NCBI RefSeq assembly: GCF_015350905.1
Contig: NZ_JADKRZ010000002.1
Coordinates: 310,001 to 374,000 of the forward strand
Reading direction: 5' to 3'
Length of the DNA: 64,000 nucleotides
Origin: Curtobacterium sp. VKM Ac-2865
Lineage (GTDB): Bacteria > Actinomycetota > Actinomycetes > Actinomycetales > Microbacteriaceae
Part shown: positions 17,179 through 26,516 of the stretch, piece after piece
How the letters are laid out: each line of letters starts with the position of its first letter
Numbering within the stretch: the stretch's first letter is position 1
Translations under genes and position numbers: made by a program
The notes under the pieces: generated by a model
Told to the model about the DNA's origin: nothing
Databases searched by the model: none
What the model saw: only the letters and a program-made list of their open reading frames with translations

Positions 17179-20100
17179 TCAGCCGGCCAACACCGCGCCC
17201 GCCCCCACGCCCGCGCTCCCCGACCGCGTCGTCGCCCGCACCACCGGCACCTGCAGCGTCGACGCGATCCCCGTCCCCAGGTGCACCAGCGCCGACCCGG
17301 GCACGATCCGCGACGAGATCGACGACCGCGAGATCCGCACCCCGATCAGGTCTCCGGCCAGGGTGTCCTGCGGCGACAACAGGGCCCCACGACGGTTCTT
17401 CTTCGCGTCGACCTGCCACCCACCGAACCCGGCTGCGAGCCCGGTCGTGTTCCCCCCGAGCAACAGCCCCTGCCGGTTGTCCACAGCGGCCCGGCCCCAG
17501 TCGCGCAGCCACCGCGCGGCCGAGCAGTCGATGAGCAGCTCCCCGTCGTCGACCACGAGCACGAGCGGAGTCCCGTCGGGCGTGAGCACGGGGGACAACT
17601 CGTCCACAGTGACGTCGTCGCCGGTGAAGACCGCACGGACGCCCGGCAGCCCGGCGAGGTCCCGCACCGGACCCTGCCGGGGCGCGACGACCACGAGCGA
17701 GGTGCCTCCGACCAGCAGCGACCGCGCCATGGCGGCGAGCATGGTGGACCGACCGGAACGTGACGGCCCGGCGACCACGAACGTGCCACCACCGGTGGCG
17801 AAGTCGACGGTCTGGAGCTCCATGTCGTCACCCCCGATCCCAGTTACCGCTACCAGTGGTGCGAGCGACGGCGCGGATTCGAGTGCCAGCGCGGCGTCGA
17901 GGTCCAGGTCCTTCGGCAGCGCGTCCACGCGGAACGGTCGAGGCGCCGGCGGCACCGGGAACGCATTCCGCACCACGGCAGCGAGGTCGCGCACGGCTGC
18001 CGTCTGCCCCTGCCCGGACACGTCGGTGCCGAGCGTGGCGAACTGCACCTCGATGCCCGAGTCGGCGCGGAACCCACGGCCGGCAGGGATCGACGCCGGC
18101 AGCTTCCGGTGGTTGATCCCGCCGAGCGAGTAGTCGAGCCGGTCGGTCAGGCGCAGCACGATCTTGTCGTCGGTGAGCGTCGACATCCGCGACGACATGA
18201 GCGTCCGGTCGCCGGAGATGACGACGTGGATGCCAGCCGCGGCTCCGTCGCGGAGCATCGACTGGATCGCGTCGGTCAGGGCTCCGCCGTCCACCTCGCC
18301 GAGGGAGGTCGTGAAGTTCTCCCACCGGTCGATGAGCACGAGCACGTGCGGCAGCCGCTCACCGGGGGCGGCGAGCAGCCGCTGCTCGGTGATGTCCGCA
18401 GCAGAGGCGGCGGCGATCAGGTCGTGCCGCCGGGCCATCTCCCGGGTCAGCCGGTCGACCAGCCGGGTCGCGCGTTCGACCTGCGTCCGCTGCACGACGC
18501 CACCGCAGTGCGGCAGGTGCTGCAGCGACGCGAGTGCGCCGTTGCCGCAGTCGATCGCGTACAGGTGCAGGTCCGACGAGGAGACGGACTGCGCAGCCGA
18601 CGCGGCGATGCTCCGGAGCGCGGTGGACCGACCGGACCCGGGCGCCCCCACGACGTACTGGTGGGTGAAGCGGTCCAGGTCGATCTCCGCCGCGCGCTGC
18701 TCCTGCGTGTCCGGCAGGTCCTCGACGCCGAACGGGAACCGCAGGGTCTCCGTCGACGCCGCCAGCGACCGGCGCGTGCCGACGGAGGCGGACGCCACTT
18801 CGGCGAGCGGCAGCAGCTCCGGCAGCGGGGCCAGCCACGGGCTGTGCAGGGGTCCGATGCCCAGCCGGTCGCGGGCGTCCGCCATCGCCTGCACCAGGAC
18901 CGACAGGTCGGTCGCCGCCGACGACTGGTCGCTCTTGGTCGGTCGGGCAGGTGGTGCGGTCGCGAAGTCGCGCCAGTCGAGCACGCGGACGAACGGGAGG
19001 CTCGTGGCCGGGTCCTCGTCGCCGGCCCACCGACCGCCGACGCGCGCCGACTGGAAGGGCACCACGGAGGAGTGCCCGAGGCGCGCGTAGGCCCGCCCGG
19101 GGACGCTCTTCGGGATCCGGGCCGCGTCGGCGACGTCGATCACGTCGGAGCTCTCGCCGGTGTCCGTCATGCGGAGCGCCACGCGCAGGTTCGTGTTCGC
19201 GCGGATGTCCGGCCCGACCACGCCGCCGGGGCGCTGCGTCGCGAGGATCAGGTGCACGCCGAGGGACCGGCCGCGCTGGGCGATGCCGATGAGCCCCGCG
19301 ACGAAGTCGGGCAGCTCGGTGACCATGGCGGCGAACTCGTCGATCACGATGACGAGTCGCGGCATCGCCTCACCGGCACCGCCGCGGGCCAGGTGGGTCT
19401 CGTGGTCCTCGATGTCCTTCGCGCCGGACGCGGCGAGGATGTGCTCGCGCCGGGTGAGCTCGGCGCGCAGGGAGCGGAGCGCGCGCTCGACGAGGTGCTG
19501 GTCCAGGTCCGTGACGAGCCCGACGGTGTGGGGCAGCTCCGACGCCACGCTGAACGCCGCACCGCCCTTGTAGTCGACGAGCACGAAGGTCATCTGGTCC
19601 GGGCGGTTGGCCAAGGCGAGCGACGCGACGAGGGTCTGCAGGAACTCGGACTTGCCGGAGCCGGTGGTGCCGGCGACCAGGCCGTGCGGGCCGTCCTTCA
19701 CCAGGTCGAGGGCGAACGCGCCGTCGATGCCCACGCCCACGACGGCCGAGGTGGTGGCCTCGCGCGAGGTCCAGCGGTCGGCGACGAGCGCCCCCGACGG
19801 CTGCGGCAGGTCGACCACGTCGAGCAGCCGTGCGGCGTCGGGCACCAGGCCGTCGCCGTCGGAGCCGCTCGTGTCGCGCAGGGGAGAGACGGCGCGGGCG
19901 ACGGCGTCGTACCAGTCGTCCTCGACCCGGTCGGCGAGCACGAGCTCCACGGGGGCGGCGAGCTGGCGGCGCAGCACGAGCTCGGTCGCGGTCCGGTGCG
20001 TCACGGTCGCGACGCACTCCTCGGGCAGCTGCCACTCCTCCTCGTCGATGCAGACCAGGCGGATGCCGCACGCGGGCCCGTCGCGGAGCAGTCCCACGAC

Positions 20101-21621
20101 GCCGGGCATGGCACGAAGGCGACGGGCGCCGTCGAGCACGACGACGATCTCGGGCGAGAACCGCGGCCGCATCGACCCGTTCTTCGTCCGCTCGGCCTTC
20201 CGCTCCGCGAGCACCTGGCTGAGCTCGGCCAGGCGACGGCCGATCGTGTCGCCGTCGGCACCGATGAGCGCCAGGGCCTCTTGTCCGTTCGTCGGGCGGA
20301 GGTGGGGCAGCCACAGGGTCCACGCCCACGCCGGCACGTGCTGCTGCGCGGTGAGCACGACGAACTGCACCTCGCGCGGGCTCTGCGTGACGGCGAGCTG
20401 CCCGAGCACCCAGCGCCCGAGGTCGCGGGGCAGGTCCTCGGCACCGGCGATCCCGAGCACGCCGACCTCGGCGAGCGGCACGGTCACGGGGACGCCGCGG
20501 GTGATCCGCTGCTCGTCCGCCAGGCCGTCCAGGTCGCGGTCGTCGTCCACAGTGACGGTCGACGGCAGGTCCCCGACACCGATCCGCACGTGCAGGTGGT
20601 CCGCGTCCGAGGGCCGGCGCTCCCAGAGGCGACGACCGGGCGTCCCGGCGACGACCCGGAGCGACGCCGCGTCGAGCGCGGAGGACCGTCGCTCGTCCCG
20701 CTCGGCGAGCACGGCCCGGGCGATCGCGGCCTCGAGCGCGGCGACCCGTTCCCGGTGCTCCGCGGTCTGCTTCCGGTGGCTCTTCTTGCCGGTGCGCCGG
20801 GCCGTGACGGTCTGCCCGACGACCATGATCGGGGTCATCGCCGCGAACAGCAGGTAGAACGGCGAGTGGAACACGGTGGCCATCACGATGCCGAACATCG
20901 CCGGCACGAACACCATGATCCAGGGGATCGCCGAGCGCTGCGGCGGGACCGGCGGCTTCGGGATCCGGAACTGCGTCGTCAGGAACGGCGGCAGCAGCCT
21001 GGGCGGCCGGTTGAAGTCGAGCTGGCCGGAGTCCGGCGGCTGCAGCAGGAGCCGGTCCGCCACGGCGACGGGTCGCACGGTGAGCACGCTGGACCCGAGC
21101 CGGACCAGGGCGCCCGGTTCCCAGACGACCCACGCGTCGCCGATGGCCTCGTCCTCGAGGGTCGCGACCACCTCCGCGGTGTCGGCCGCGGGGTGCGCAC
21201 GCGGGGACAGCCGGAGGGTGACGGTCCGGTCGAAGGCGACCCGAGCCTCCAGGCCGGGGTGGTCGGCAGCCGGCGCGCCGACGGCCGGGGCGCCGTCCGC
21301 GACCAGGGCGATCCGGACGTGGCCGGGCGCCAGCCGGCGTTCGCGACCGGCACCGACGCCACCGGCGACGAGCAGGTGGACGACGCCGCGCTCGACCTCG
21401 GGGCGGTCGGTGCCGTGGACGTGCAGGACGGCACCGTCGACCAGCCCGCTGCGCGCGAACGGGACGTCGCCGTCGGACGCGTCGGACGGCATGGGTGCGC
21501 TGCCGGTGCGTCGCGCCAGGGCGTCGACGACCGATCGCATGGGGGTCTGGCCCGGTGCGTCGACGAGGACGTCGGAGGTGGTGCCGACGACGTCGTCGAC
21601 GACGGTGACGACGACGCGCAT
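17179..21621 (-). CDS. eccC: Type VII secretion ATPase (EccC/EssC, FtsK/SpoIIIE family)
   Basis: The 1480-residue protein is the membrane ATPase of a WXG100 secretion system. The N-terminal ~200 residues look like FHA-type domains, as in EssC. Two membrane helices (about 232-250 and 253-270) follow, then three FtsK-like ATPase domains. Domain 1 has a canonical Walker A (GTTGSGKSE, 651-659) and Walker B (LVIVIDEF). In domains 2 and 3 the Walker A lysine is replaced by arginine (GAPGSGRST 992-1000; GPSRSGRST about 1285-1293). The ATG at 21621 overlaps the upstream stop (TGATG). EccB, EccD and mycosin genes are absent nearby, so the machine is either minimal or completed elsewhere. Confidence 0.9.
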   Translation of the reverse strand: MRVVVTVVDDVVGTTSDVLVDAPGQTPMRSVVDALARRTGSAPMPSDASDGDVPFARSGLVDGAVLHVHGTDRPEVERGVVHLLVAGGVGAGRERRLAPGHVRIALVADGAPAVGAPAADHPGLEARVAFDRTVTLRLSPRAHPAADTAEVVATLEDEAIGDAWVVWEPGALVRLGSSVLTVRPVAVADRLLLQPPDSGQLDFNRPPRLLPPFLTTQFRIPKPPVPPQRSAIPWIMVFVPAMFGIVMATVFHSPFYLLFAAMTPIMVVGQTVTARRTGKKSHRKQTAEHRERVAALEAAIARAVLAERDERRSSALDAASLRVVAGTPGRRLWERRPSDADHLHVRIGVGDLPSTVTVDDDRDLDGLADEQRITRGVPVTVPLAEVGVLGIAGAEDLPRDLGRWVLGQLAVTQSPREVQFVVLTAQQHVPAWAWTLWLPHLRPTNGQEALALIGADGDTIGRRLAELSQVLAERKAERTKNGSMRPRFSPEIVVVLDGARRLRAMPGVVGLLRDGPACGIRLVCIDEEEWQLPEECVATVTHRTATELVLRRQLAAPVELVLADRVEDDWYDAVARAVSPLRDTSGSDGDGLVPDAARLLDVVDLPQPSGALVADRWTSREATTSAVVGVGIDGAFALDLVKDGPHGLVAGTTGSGKSEFLQTLVASLALANRPDQMTFVLVDYKGGAAFSVASELPHTVGLVTDLDQHLVERALRSLRAELTRREHILAASGAKDIEDHETHLARGGAGEAMPRLVIVIDEFAAMVTELPDFVAGLIGIAQRGRSLGVHLILATQRPGGVVGPDIRANTNLRVALRMTDTGESSDVIDVADAARIPKSVPGRAYARLGHSSVVPFQSARVGGRWAGDEDPATSLPFVRVLDWRDFATAPPARPTKSDQSSAATDLSVLVQAMADARDRLGIGPLHSPWLAPLPELLPLAEVASASVGTRRSLAASTETLRFPFGVEDLPDTQEQRAAEIDLDRFTHQYVVGAPGSGRSTALRSIAASAAQSVSSSDLHLYAIDCGNGALASLQHLPHCGGVVQRTQVERATRLVDRLTREMARRHDLIAAASAADITEQRLLAAPGERLPHVLVLIDRWENFTTSLGEVDGGALTDAIQSMLRDGAAAGIHVVISGDRTLMSSRMSTLTDDKIVLRLTDRLDYSLGGINHRKLPASIPAGRGFRADSGIEVQFATLGTDVSGQGQTAAVRDLAAVVRNAFPVPPAPRPFRVDALPKDLDLDAALALESAPSLAPLVAVTGIGGDDMELQTVDFATGGGTFVVAGPSRSGRSTMLAAMARSLLVGGTSLVVVAPRQGPVRDLAGLPGVRAVFTGDDVTVDELSPVLTPDGTPLVLVVDDGELLIDCSAARWLRDWGRAAVDNRQGLLLGGNTTGLAAGFGGWQVDAKKNRRGALLSPQDTLAGDLIGVRISRSSISSRIVPGSALVHLGTGIASTLQVPVVRATTRSGSAGVGAGAVLAG

Positions 21622-22544
21622 CAGGCGCGCAGCTCCTCGACGACGGTCGCGTCGTCCTCGACCGGCACCGCGGCGACGGTCGACAGCAGCTGGTCCACCC
21701 AGCGGACCACGCCGAACTCGTCGGAGACGAACGTGCCGTCGCGACGGCAGTCGAGCGTCCAGCGCGCCAGGGGGTCGGGGCTCATGGACAGGGCGGCCCA
21801 GCGGCCGCCCGGCCGTTCCAGCAGGCGCGCGAGTTCGCGTCCCTCGCTGCCGCCGGGCACACCGTGGACGACCAGGAGGCCCGGGGTCGCGTCCGCCGCG
21901 ACGGCCGCCACTGCCTCGCCCACGGACACGGCGTCGGCCGGCCCGAACTCGCCGCCGCGGATCCCGACGGTCAGCACCGGGGTGCCCACCGACCAGGGGT
22001 CGGTGCGGACCTGGTCCACGATCCGGCGCGCGACCGCGGCACGGGCCGTGCGGTCGCCGTCCAGGGCGACGAAGCCGGAGGCGCGGCGCAGGTCGACCAG
22101 GACGGCACCGTCCTGGTCGCTGCCCAGCCCGACGACCGTCGCGAACTGCGTCGACGGGGTCTGCCCGAGCGGCACGGCCTGCAGCGCCCACATCGGGGCC
22201 GACCACGAGCGGCCGTCGGGAGTGGTCTGCCACGGTTCCGGCGGGGCGACCGTCGGCGACGCGAGGTCCAGGCGCACGGTGGGGCCGACCACGGCCCGGA
22301 CGAAGCCGGGGAAGCCGACGCGGGCGACGGTGCACGACGCTTCGACGCTGCGGAGCACGCGGTCGGTGGCCCAGGCGGCGCCCTCCTCGCGCCGGGGCAG
22401 GTCTGCCCAGGCAGCGGCGTCCGAGACGGGCCGGCGGCGGTGCGCGATGATCGTCGGCACGACGAAGGCCAGGGCGCCGAGGAACAGCACCACCGACATC
22501 GTCAGCATGAGGTGGGACTCGGGGTGGGAGAGCGACCAGTTCAT
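21621..22544 (-). CDS. T7SS-associated membrane protein
   Basis: This 307-residue protein has a single N-terminal membrane helix (about 13-34, MLTMSVVLFLGALAFVVPTI) and a large soluble domain of alternating hydrophobic and small residues that reads like an alpha/beta fold. It is stop-start coupled with eccC (TGATG) and 4-nt-overlapped by the preceding gene, so it is part of the same operon and probably the same membrane complex. I do not recognise the family. Confidence 0.75.
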   Translation of the reverse strand: MNWSLSHPESHLMLTMSVVLFLGALAFVVPTIIAHRRRPVSDAAAWADLPRREEGAAWATDRVLRSVEASCTVARVGFPGFVRAVVGPTVRLDLASPTVAPPEPWQTTPDGRSWSAPMWALQAVPLGQTPSTQFATVVGLGSDQDGAVLVDLRRASGFVALDGDRTARAAVARRIVDQVRTDPWSVGTPVLTVGIRGGEFGPADAVSVGEAVAAVAADATPGLLVVHGVPGGSEGRELARLLERPGGRWAALSMSPDPLARWTLDCRRDGTFVSDEFGVVRWVDQLLSTVAAVPVEDDATVVEELRA

Positions 22545-23422
22545 GCGGCTCCTCCGAGCTCGGCCAGGCGGCGTTCGAGGGTGGTCGGCTCGGTGCCGGG
22601 GACGTCCGTCCAGCGGAAGGTCGTCATGATCGCGTCGAACAGGGCGACGAGGGCGTCGGTGAGGTGGTCAGTGGTGTCTGGGTCTGGGTCTGTGCCGGTG
22701 GCGCCGGTGGTGCCGGCGCCGGTGGTGCCGTTGCCGTTGCCGTTGGTGCCGGCGCCGGCCGTGCCGTTCGGCTTCGCGGCGCTGATTGCGGAGAAGGACA
22801 TGACGACCCAGCGGCCGGGGCGGTGGGGGACCGGGATCGTGTAGACCACCTGGCGGTCGTCGACGACGGGCAGGTCGTCGCCGAGGCCGGGGAGCTCGGC
22901 GCCCGGGTCCACGCGCCGGATGACGGTCTCGGTGCGGGCAGCGATGCCGCCGTCGACCTCGCGGATACCCGGGTCGTCCTCGTCGTGGCGGGTCGGCAGC
23001 GCGTCCGCGAGGACCTGCGCGATGACCTGCTCGGGGGGCTGGTCGGACTCGTCCTCCACCTCGGTCTCGATGATCGAGACGGGGGGCGTGTACCCGTCGA
23101 CGGGCTGCACGGCGAGGTAGACCGCGTTCGCGCCGTTGTCGCCGGCCTCGACGACGGTCGCGGTCAGGCGCTTCCGCATCTCCTGGCGCAGGGGTTCGGC
23201 GCGGTCGCGGGGCAGGTCGTCCGGGAGCGCGCGGGCGATGACGTCCCGGACGATCGCCGCGAGTTCCTGCCGGTCGTCCTCGCGCGCGGGGAGCCGGGCC
23301 CACCCGGGCGGGACCACCATGAAGAACGAGGCCGTGGGGTCGGTGCGCGGCACGTCGGTGGTGTCGGCGGGGGTGGTGTCGGCGCTGTCGGTGTCGGTGT
23401 CGGTGCGGGTGGTGTCGCTCAT
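22541..23422 (-). CDS. T7SS-operon soluble protein, possibly PsbP/Mog1-like
   Basis: The 293-residue protein begins with an Asp/Thr-rich disordered tail (1-30), then a core starting FFMVVPPGWARLP, and later YTIPVPHRPGRWVVMSFSA; a Gly/Thr/Asn-rich linker (about 215-250) precedes a C-terminal helix ending FDAIMTTFRW. The PPGW...SFS...LFDAIMxTFRW order resembles PsbP/Mog1-type domains of actinobacterial secretion loci; this is inference. It overlaps both neighbours by 4 nt. Confidence 0.7.
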   Translation of the reverse strand: MSDTTRTDTDTDSADTTPADTTDVPRTDPTASFFMVVPPGWARLPAREDDRQELAAIVRDVIARALPDDLPRDRAEPLRQEMRKRLTATVVEAGDNGANAVYLAVQPVDGYTPPVSIIETEVEDESDQPPEQVIAQVLADALPTRHDEDDPGIREVDGGIAARTETVIRRVDPGAELPGLGDDLPVVDDRQVVYTIPVPHRPGRWVVMSFSAISAAKPNGTAGAGTNGNGNGTTGAGTTGATGTDPDPDTTDHLTDALVALFDAIMTTFRWTDVPGTEPTTLERRLAELGGAA

Positions 23423-24048
23423 GCGGAGACCTCGTTCTTGACGGCGGCGAGCAGGTCGATGAGCTCGTCCCCGAACACGGGGACGACGTCGAGGTCCCGG
23501 GTGCGCCAGAGCACCCGGGTGTCGACGGGGGTCGTGGCGTCAGCGGTCGCGAAGCGTTCACGGCGGACGGCACAGACGGTGGCCCAGATCGCGCCGTCGT
23601 CGTCGAGGTCGTACCGGGTCACGACGGGCCCCTCGCCACCGACGTGGTCGGGGAGCTCGTCGACCGCCGGACGCTCGACGGGCAGGCCGCCCTCGGCACC
23701 GGCGAGCTCGAGCAGCCCCGGCCCGTCGGACTCGGCCATGCCCACGGACACGACGACGGGGAGCGGCCACCGGTTCGGCACACCGAGACCCGCCACCAGC
23801 CGCTCACCCCCGTCGAGCGCAGCGCGGAACTCGAGCAGCGTGTCGAGCGCCGCCTCCGGGTCCACCTCGGGCCCACCGTCGAACACCCGCTGGTCGGCCG
23901 GGGTGTCGCGGTCGACCTGCGCGATCGCCGCGAACAGCTCGAGCGCCCCCGCGCGCCAGACCGGGGTGACGTCGGCCGTGCCGGGCACGACGAGCCACTG
24001 CGGGACCTCGACGTCGATGCGCGAGGTGAGGACGGGTGTTGCGCTCAT
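23419..24048 (-). CDS. T7SS-operon hypothetical protein
   Basis: The acidic soluble protein has about 209 residues (an ATG at 24057 would add three). It has alternating strands and helices, no membrane segment and no recognised motif. It lies between the effector-like gene and the PsbP/Mog1-like gene and overlaps the latter by 4 nt. A chaperone or recognition role for the secreted cassette proteins would fit the position but is not shown by the sequence. Confidence 0.65.
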   Translation of the reverse strand: MSATPVLTSRIDVEVPQWLVVPGTADVTPVWRAGALELFAAIAQVDRDTPADQRVFDGGPEVDPEAALDTLLEFRAALDGGERLVAGLGVPNRWPLPVVVSVGMAESDGPGLLELAGAEGGLPVERPAVDELPDHVGGEGPVVTRYDLDDDGAIWATVCAVRRERFATADATTPVDTRVLWRTRDLDVVPVFGDELIDLLAAVKNEVSA

Positions 24049-24079
24049 GGGCTCCACTGCTTGTCGCGTCGGACCGGGG

Positions 24080-25534
24080 TCAGACGGTGATCGGGTGCTT
24101 GACGGCGGACCAGTCGTCGGTCCACGGCCGCTTCGTGTCCGCGCCGTCGCCCACGGGGTTCAGGACCAGGCCGGCGATCGAGTAGTTCCGACCCCAGACG
24201 CTCAGCCCACCGTTGACGTACGTGTGCCACTTCGGGGCGGTCCCGACGACGGCGCCGAACCCGTTGGCGCCGCCCCACTTGCCGAGGTCGTTGCGCAGGA
24301 TCTGGAAGTCGACACCACCGATGCGTTCGGCCCAGCCAGTGAAGCCCTTCTTGGTGAACAGGTCGGAACCGAACTGTTTCGAGATGGTGGCCCAGTCGTT
24401 CTTGATCGTCGTCCCGACCTTCGAGATGTTCCACCAGTTCGGGTTGTCCTTGAACTTCCCCAGCAGGTCCTCCATCTTGGCGATCCCGTTCTTCGTGACG
24501 GCACCGTCGAGCTGGTCGGCGTACTTCAGGTCGCCGTACGCGTCGTCGAGGCTCTTCGTCTTCGACAGCCACCCGCCGATCGCGTCGTTCCGCAGCTTCG
24601 CGATCTTGCCGAGGTCGACCTTCGTGGCGTTCTGCACGGCGGTCTTCCCCGCGGTGATGCCCTTGCTGAGCGCGACCGACGTGGCCTTCGTGATCCCGAC
24701 GCCGACGCCGAGCGTGACGACGCCGACCACGGCCATGACCAGGTCGAAGACGTTGCCCTCGCCGAGCGCCGTCAGCCCGATCTGCGCCACCAGGCTGACC
24801 CCGGCCGCCACGGCACCCATGATCGCGAGCACCCCGACGCCCGGGATCAGGATCGCGAGCGCCGCCAGGGCGATGCCGATGTACGTGAAGATCTTGACGA
24901 TCATCTTGAGCAGCTTCGAGAAGAACGCCTTGATCTTGTCGCCGAGGGTGTCGTGGAGGCCGTCGTGCCAGCCCTCGCGGATCGTCGACGCTGCCGCCTT
25001 GCCCGCCGCGTTCAGCGCGTCGACCGCCCGACGCAGCCGGGCCTTCGCGGCGTTCGCGCTGTCGTCGGCGGCGGTCGCGGCGCGGTGCTTGGCGTCGATC
25101 GCGCCCTGCTCGTCGGCGGTCAGCGGGGGAGCGTCCTGGGCCCGGCCCTGCGACGGGTCGGCCATGCCGCTCGCCTGCGACCCGGCAGCAGAGGCGTCCT
25201 CCGCGTCTCGGAGTGCCGCAGCGGACTCGCTCAGGGCGTCCTCGAGGTGCGGCACGTACCCGGTCAGGGCGTCCTTGATCGCGACGTAGCGACCGGCCAT
25301 CTTCTCCAGGGAGGCCCCGACCTCCTTGCTCTTCTTCCGGACGGCGTCGGCGGTCTCGCCCTTGAACTGCGACTCGTCGCCGTCGCCGATGCTCTTGAGG
25401 GTGCTCGCCTCGCTCGTGATGGCGTCCGCGATCATCGTGTAGTAGCTCACCAGGCTCTGCACCACGGGGACGTCGGCCACGACCGGGTCCGACCCCTCAC
25501 CGAGCAGTGCCCAGTCACCGCCGCGCGCCGGCAT
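24080..25534 (-). CDS. T7SS cassette 1: large LXG-like membrane/effector protein
   Basis: The 484-residue protein has a helical, Ala/Asp/Lys-rich N-terminal half (1-205) like the LXG/WXG-type targeting regions of type VII substrates, then three membrane helices (about 214-236, 237-256, 263-282), then a ~200-residue C-terminal domain. The first ~235 residues are about 80% identical to the cassette 2 protein, and the rest has diverged, though PNWW and WHxYVxGG motifs remain in both. The start is coupled to the upstream WXG-like gene (TGATG at 25534). No recognised toxin motif or linked immunity gene is seen. It could be a secreted toxin or a structural membrane part of the system. Confidence 0.7.
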   Translation of the reverse strand: MPARGGDWALLGEGSDPVVADVPVVQSLVSYYTMIADAITSEASTLKSIGDGDESQFKGETADAVRKKSKEVGASLEKMAGRYVAIKDALTGYVPHLEDALSESAAALRDAEDASAAGSQASGMADPSQGRAQDAPPLTADEQGAIDAKHRAATAADDSANAAKARLRRAVDALNAAGKAAASTIREGWHDGLHDTLGDKIKAFFSKLLKMIVKIFTYIGIALAALAILIPGVGVLAIMGAVAAGVSLVAQIGLTALGEGNVFDLVMAVVGVVTLGVGVGITKATSVALSKGITAGKTAVQNATKVDLGKIAKLRNDAIGGWLSKTKSLDDAYGDLKYADQLDGAVTKNGIAKMEDLLGKFKDNPNWWNISKVGTTIKNDWATISKQFGSDLFTKKGFTGWAERIGGVDFQILRNDLGKWGGANGFGAVVGTAPKWHTYVNGGLSVWGRNYSIAGLVLNPVGDGADTKRPWTDDWSAVKHPITV

Positions 25535-25845
25535 CAGTGGCCCTGCCCGTCGGTGGCCTGCGACTCCGTCGTCAGCTTGTCGTGGAGGTCCTGGTCGACG
25601 GCCGTCCAGTTGTCGGCGGCCTTCTGCACCTTGTCGTGCAGGTCCTTCACCGCGCCCTTCATCTTGTTGCGGTGGATCTTCCAGTCGCCGGAGAAGTCGT
25701 GCATCGCCTTCTGCACGTCGTGTTGCCCGTACACCTGGTCGAGCTCCCGGTCGTCCGACCGCTGGTGCTCGAGCTCGTCCGAGATGTGCTGCAGCTTCGT
25801 GGCCGAGTCCTCGAGGACGGCCTTCGTGATGATGAGGTCTGCCAT
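25534..25845 (-). CDS. T7SS cassette 1: WXG-like small protein
   Basis: This 103-residue, nearly all-helical protein has the helix-turn-helix size of ESAT-6/WXG100 proteins, with the turn marked by FSGDWKI (Trp at about 54). It has no signal peptide. It differs from its cassette 2 paralogue mainly at positions 29-38 and 72-100. It probably pairs with the large protein that follows, to which it is coupled by TGATG. The ATG has a strong GGAGCACCC ribosome site. Confidence 0.8.
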   Translation of the reverse strand: MADLIITKAVLEDSATKLQHISDELEHQRSDDRELDQVYGQHDVQKAMHDFSGDWKIHRNKMKGAVKDLHDKVQKAADNWTAVDQDLHDKLTTESQATDGQGH

Positions 25846-25932
25846 GGGTGCTCCTGGTCGGTGAACGGGATCGGAACCGGCTCGGTCCCGGTGCCCGTCG
25901 TGGTGACGGGGACCGGGACCGGTGCGGTGTCG

Positions 25933-26226
25933 CTACTTGATCGCGTTCGCGAGCTCCTGGTCGGTCTGCTGCAGTGCCTCGGCGGCCTTGTTCAGGTACG
26001 TCGACATGCCCTCGAGACCCTCGATGGTCTTCGTCGCACCGTCGTTGAACTCCTGGTACGAGCTGCCGAAGGCGACGGAGGACTGGTCGGTGACGTAGCC
26101 ACCGGTGATGAGCGAGTCGACCAGCGACTTCAGCTCACGCAGCTTCGAGGTGATGTCCTGCTCACCGTTCACGAGTCGGGTCGCGGCGTCCTGCATCTCG
26201 CCGTAGGTCACGTTCAAGTTGGGCAT
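25933..26226 (-). CDS. T7SS cassette 1: WXG100-family protein
   Basis: The 97-residue helical protein is of the WXG100/ESAT-6 type. The WXG position is replaced by GGYVTDQSS (42-50), followed by AFGSSYQEF and a long second helix. The protein is identical, residue for residue, to the cassette 2 copy; the DNA differs at only about two positions, both silent. It begins at an ATG with a GGAGCTGG site. A 290-bp gap upstream (26227-26516) separates it from cassette 2 and may hold its promoter. Confidence 0.85.
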   Translation of the reverse strand: MPNLNVTYGEMQDAATRLVNGEQDITSKLRELKSLVDSLITGGYVTDQSSVAFGSSYQEFNDGATKTIEGLEGMSTYLNKAAEALQQTDQELANAIK

Positions 26227-26516
26227 TGCCAGCTCCTGTCGTTCGTCCGTGGCCCCGGTCGAGGCACTGACAGGAGGTTATTCCGGGGTGGAACGACTTT
26301 GCGGGGTACATTTCACCGTCGAGACACCGGATGCAACTGCACTCTGATGTGCACATTCCAGTACACCGCCGCGGGCATCGGGTCGAATCGAACTGATGTT
26401 TCGATGTCAGTACCGGAGAGTATCCATTGCTACCCGCGTGTCGCGCGCGCGTCTTCCGGACCAGGTGTCCCCCGTTGTGTGGACCTCGGAGTACCCGGGG
26501 AGCGACGCCGCGACGG

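Noticed and set aside
16895-17512. 205-residue leftward frame after eccC
   Set aside because: It overlaps the 3' end of eccC in another frame and is Arg/Gly-rich, so it is a shadow.
18109-22629. A 1506-codon rightward open frame opposite eccC
   Set aside because: It is the antisense of the ATPase gene. The protein would be Arg/Gly/Val-rich and low in complexity, while the leftward frame has clear Walker motifs.
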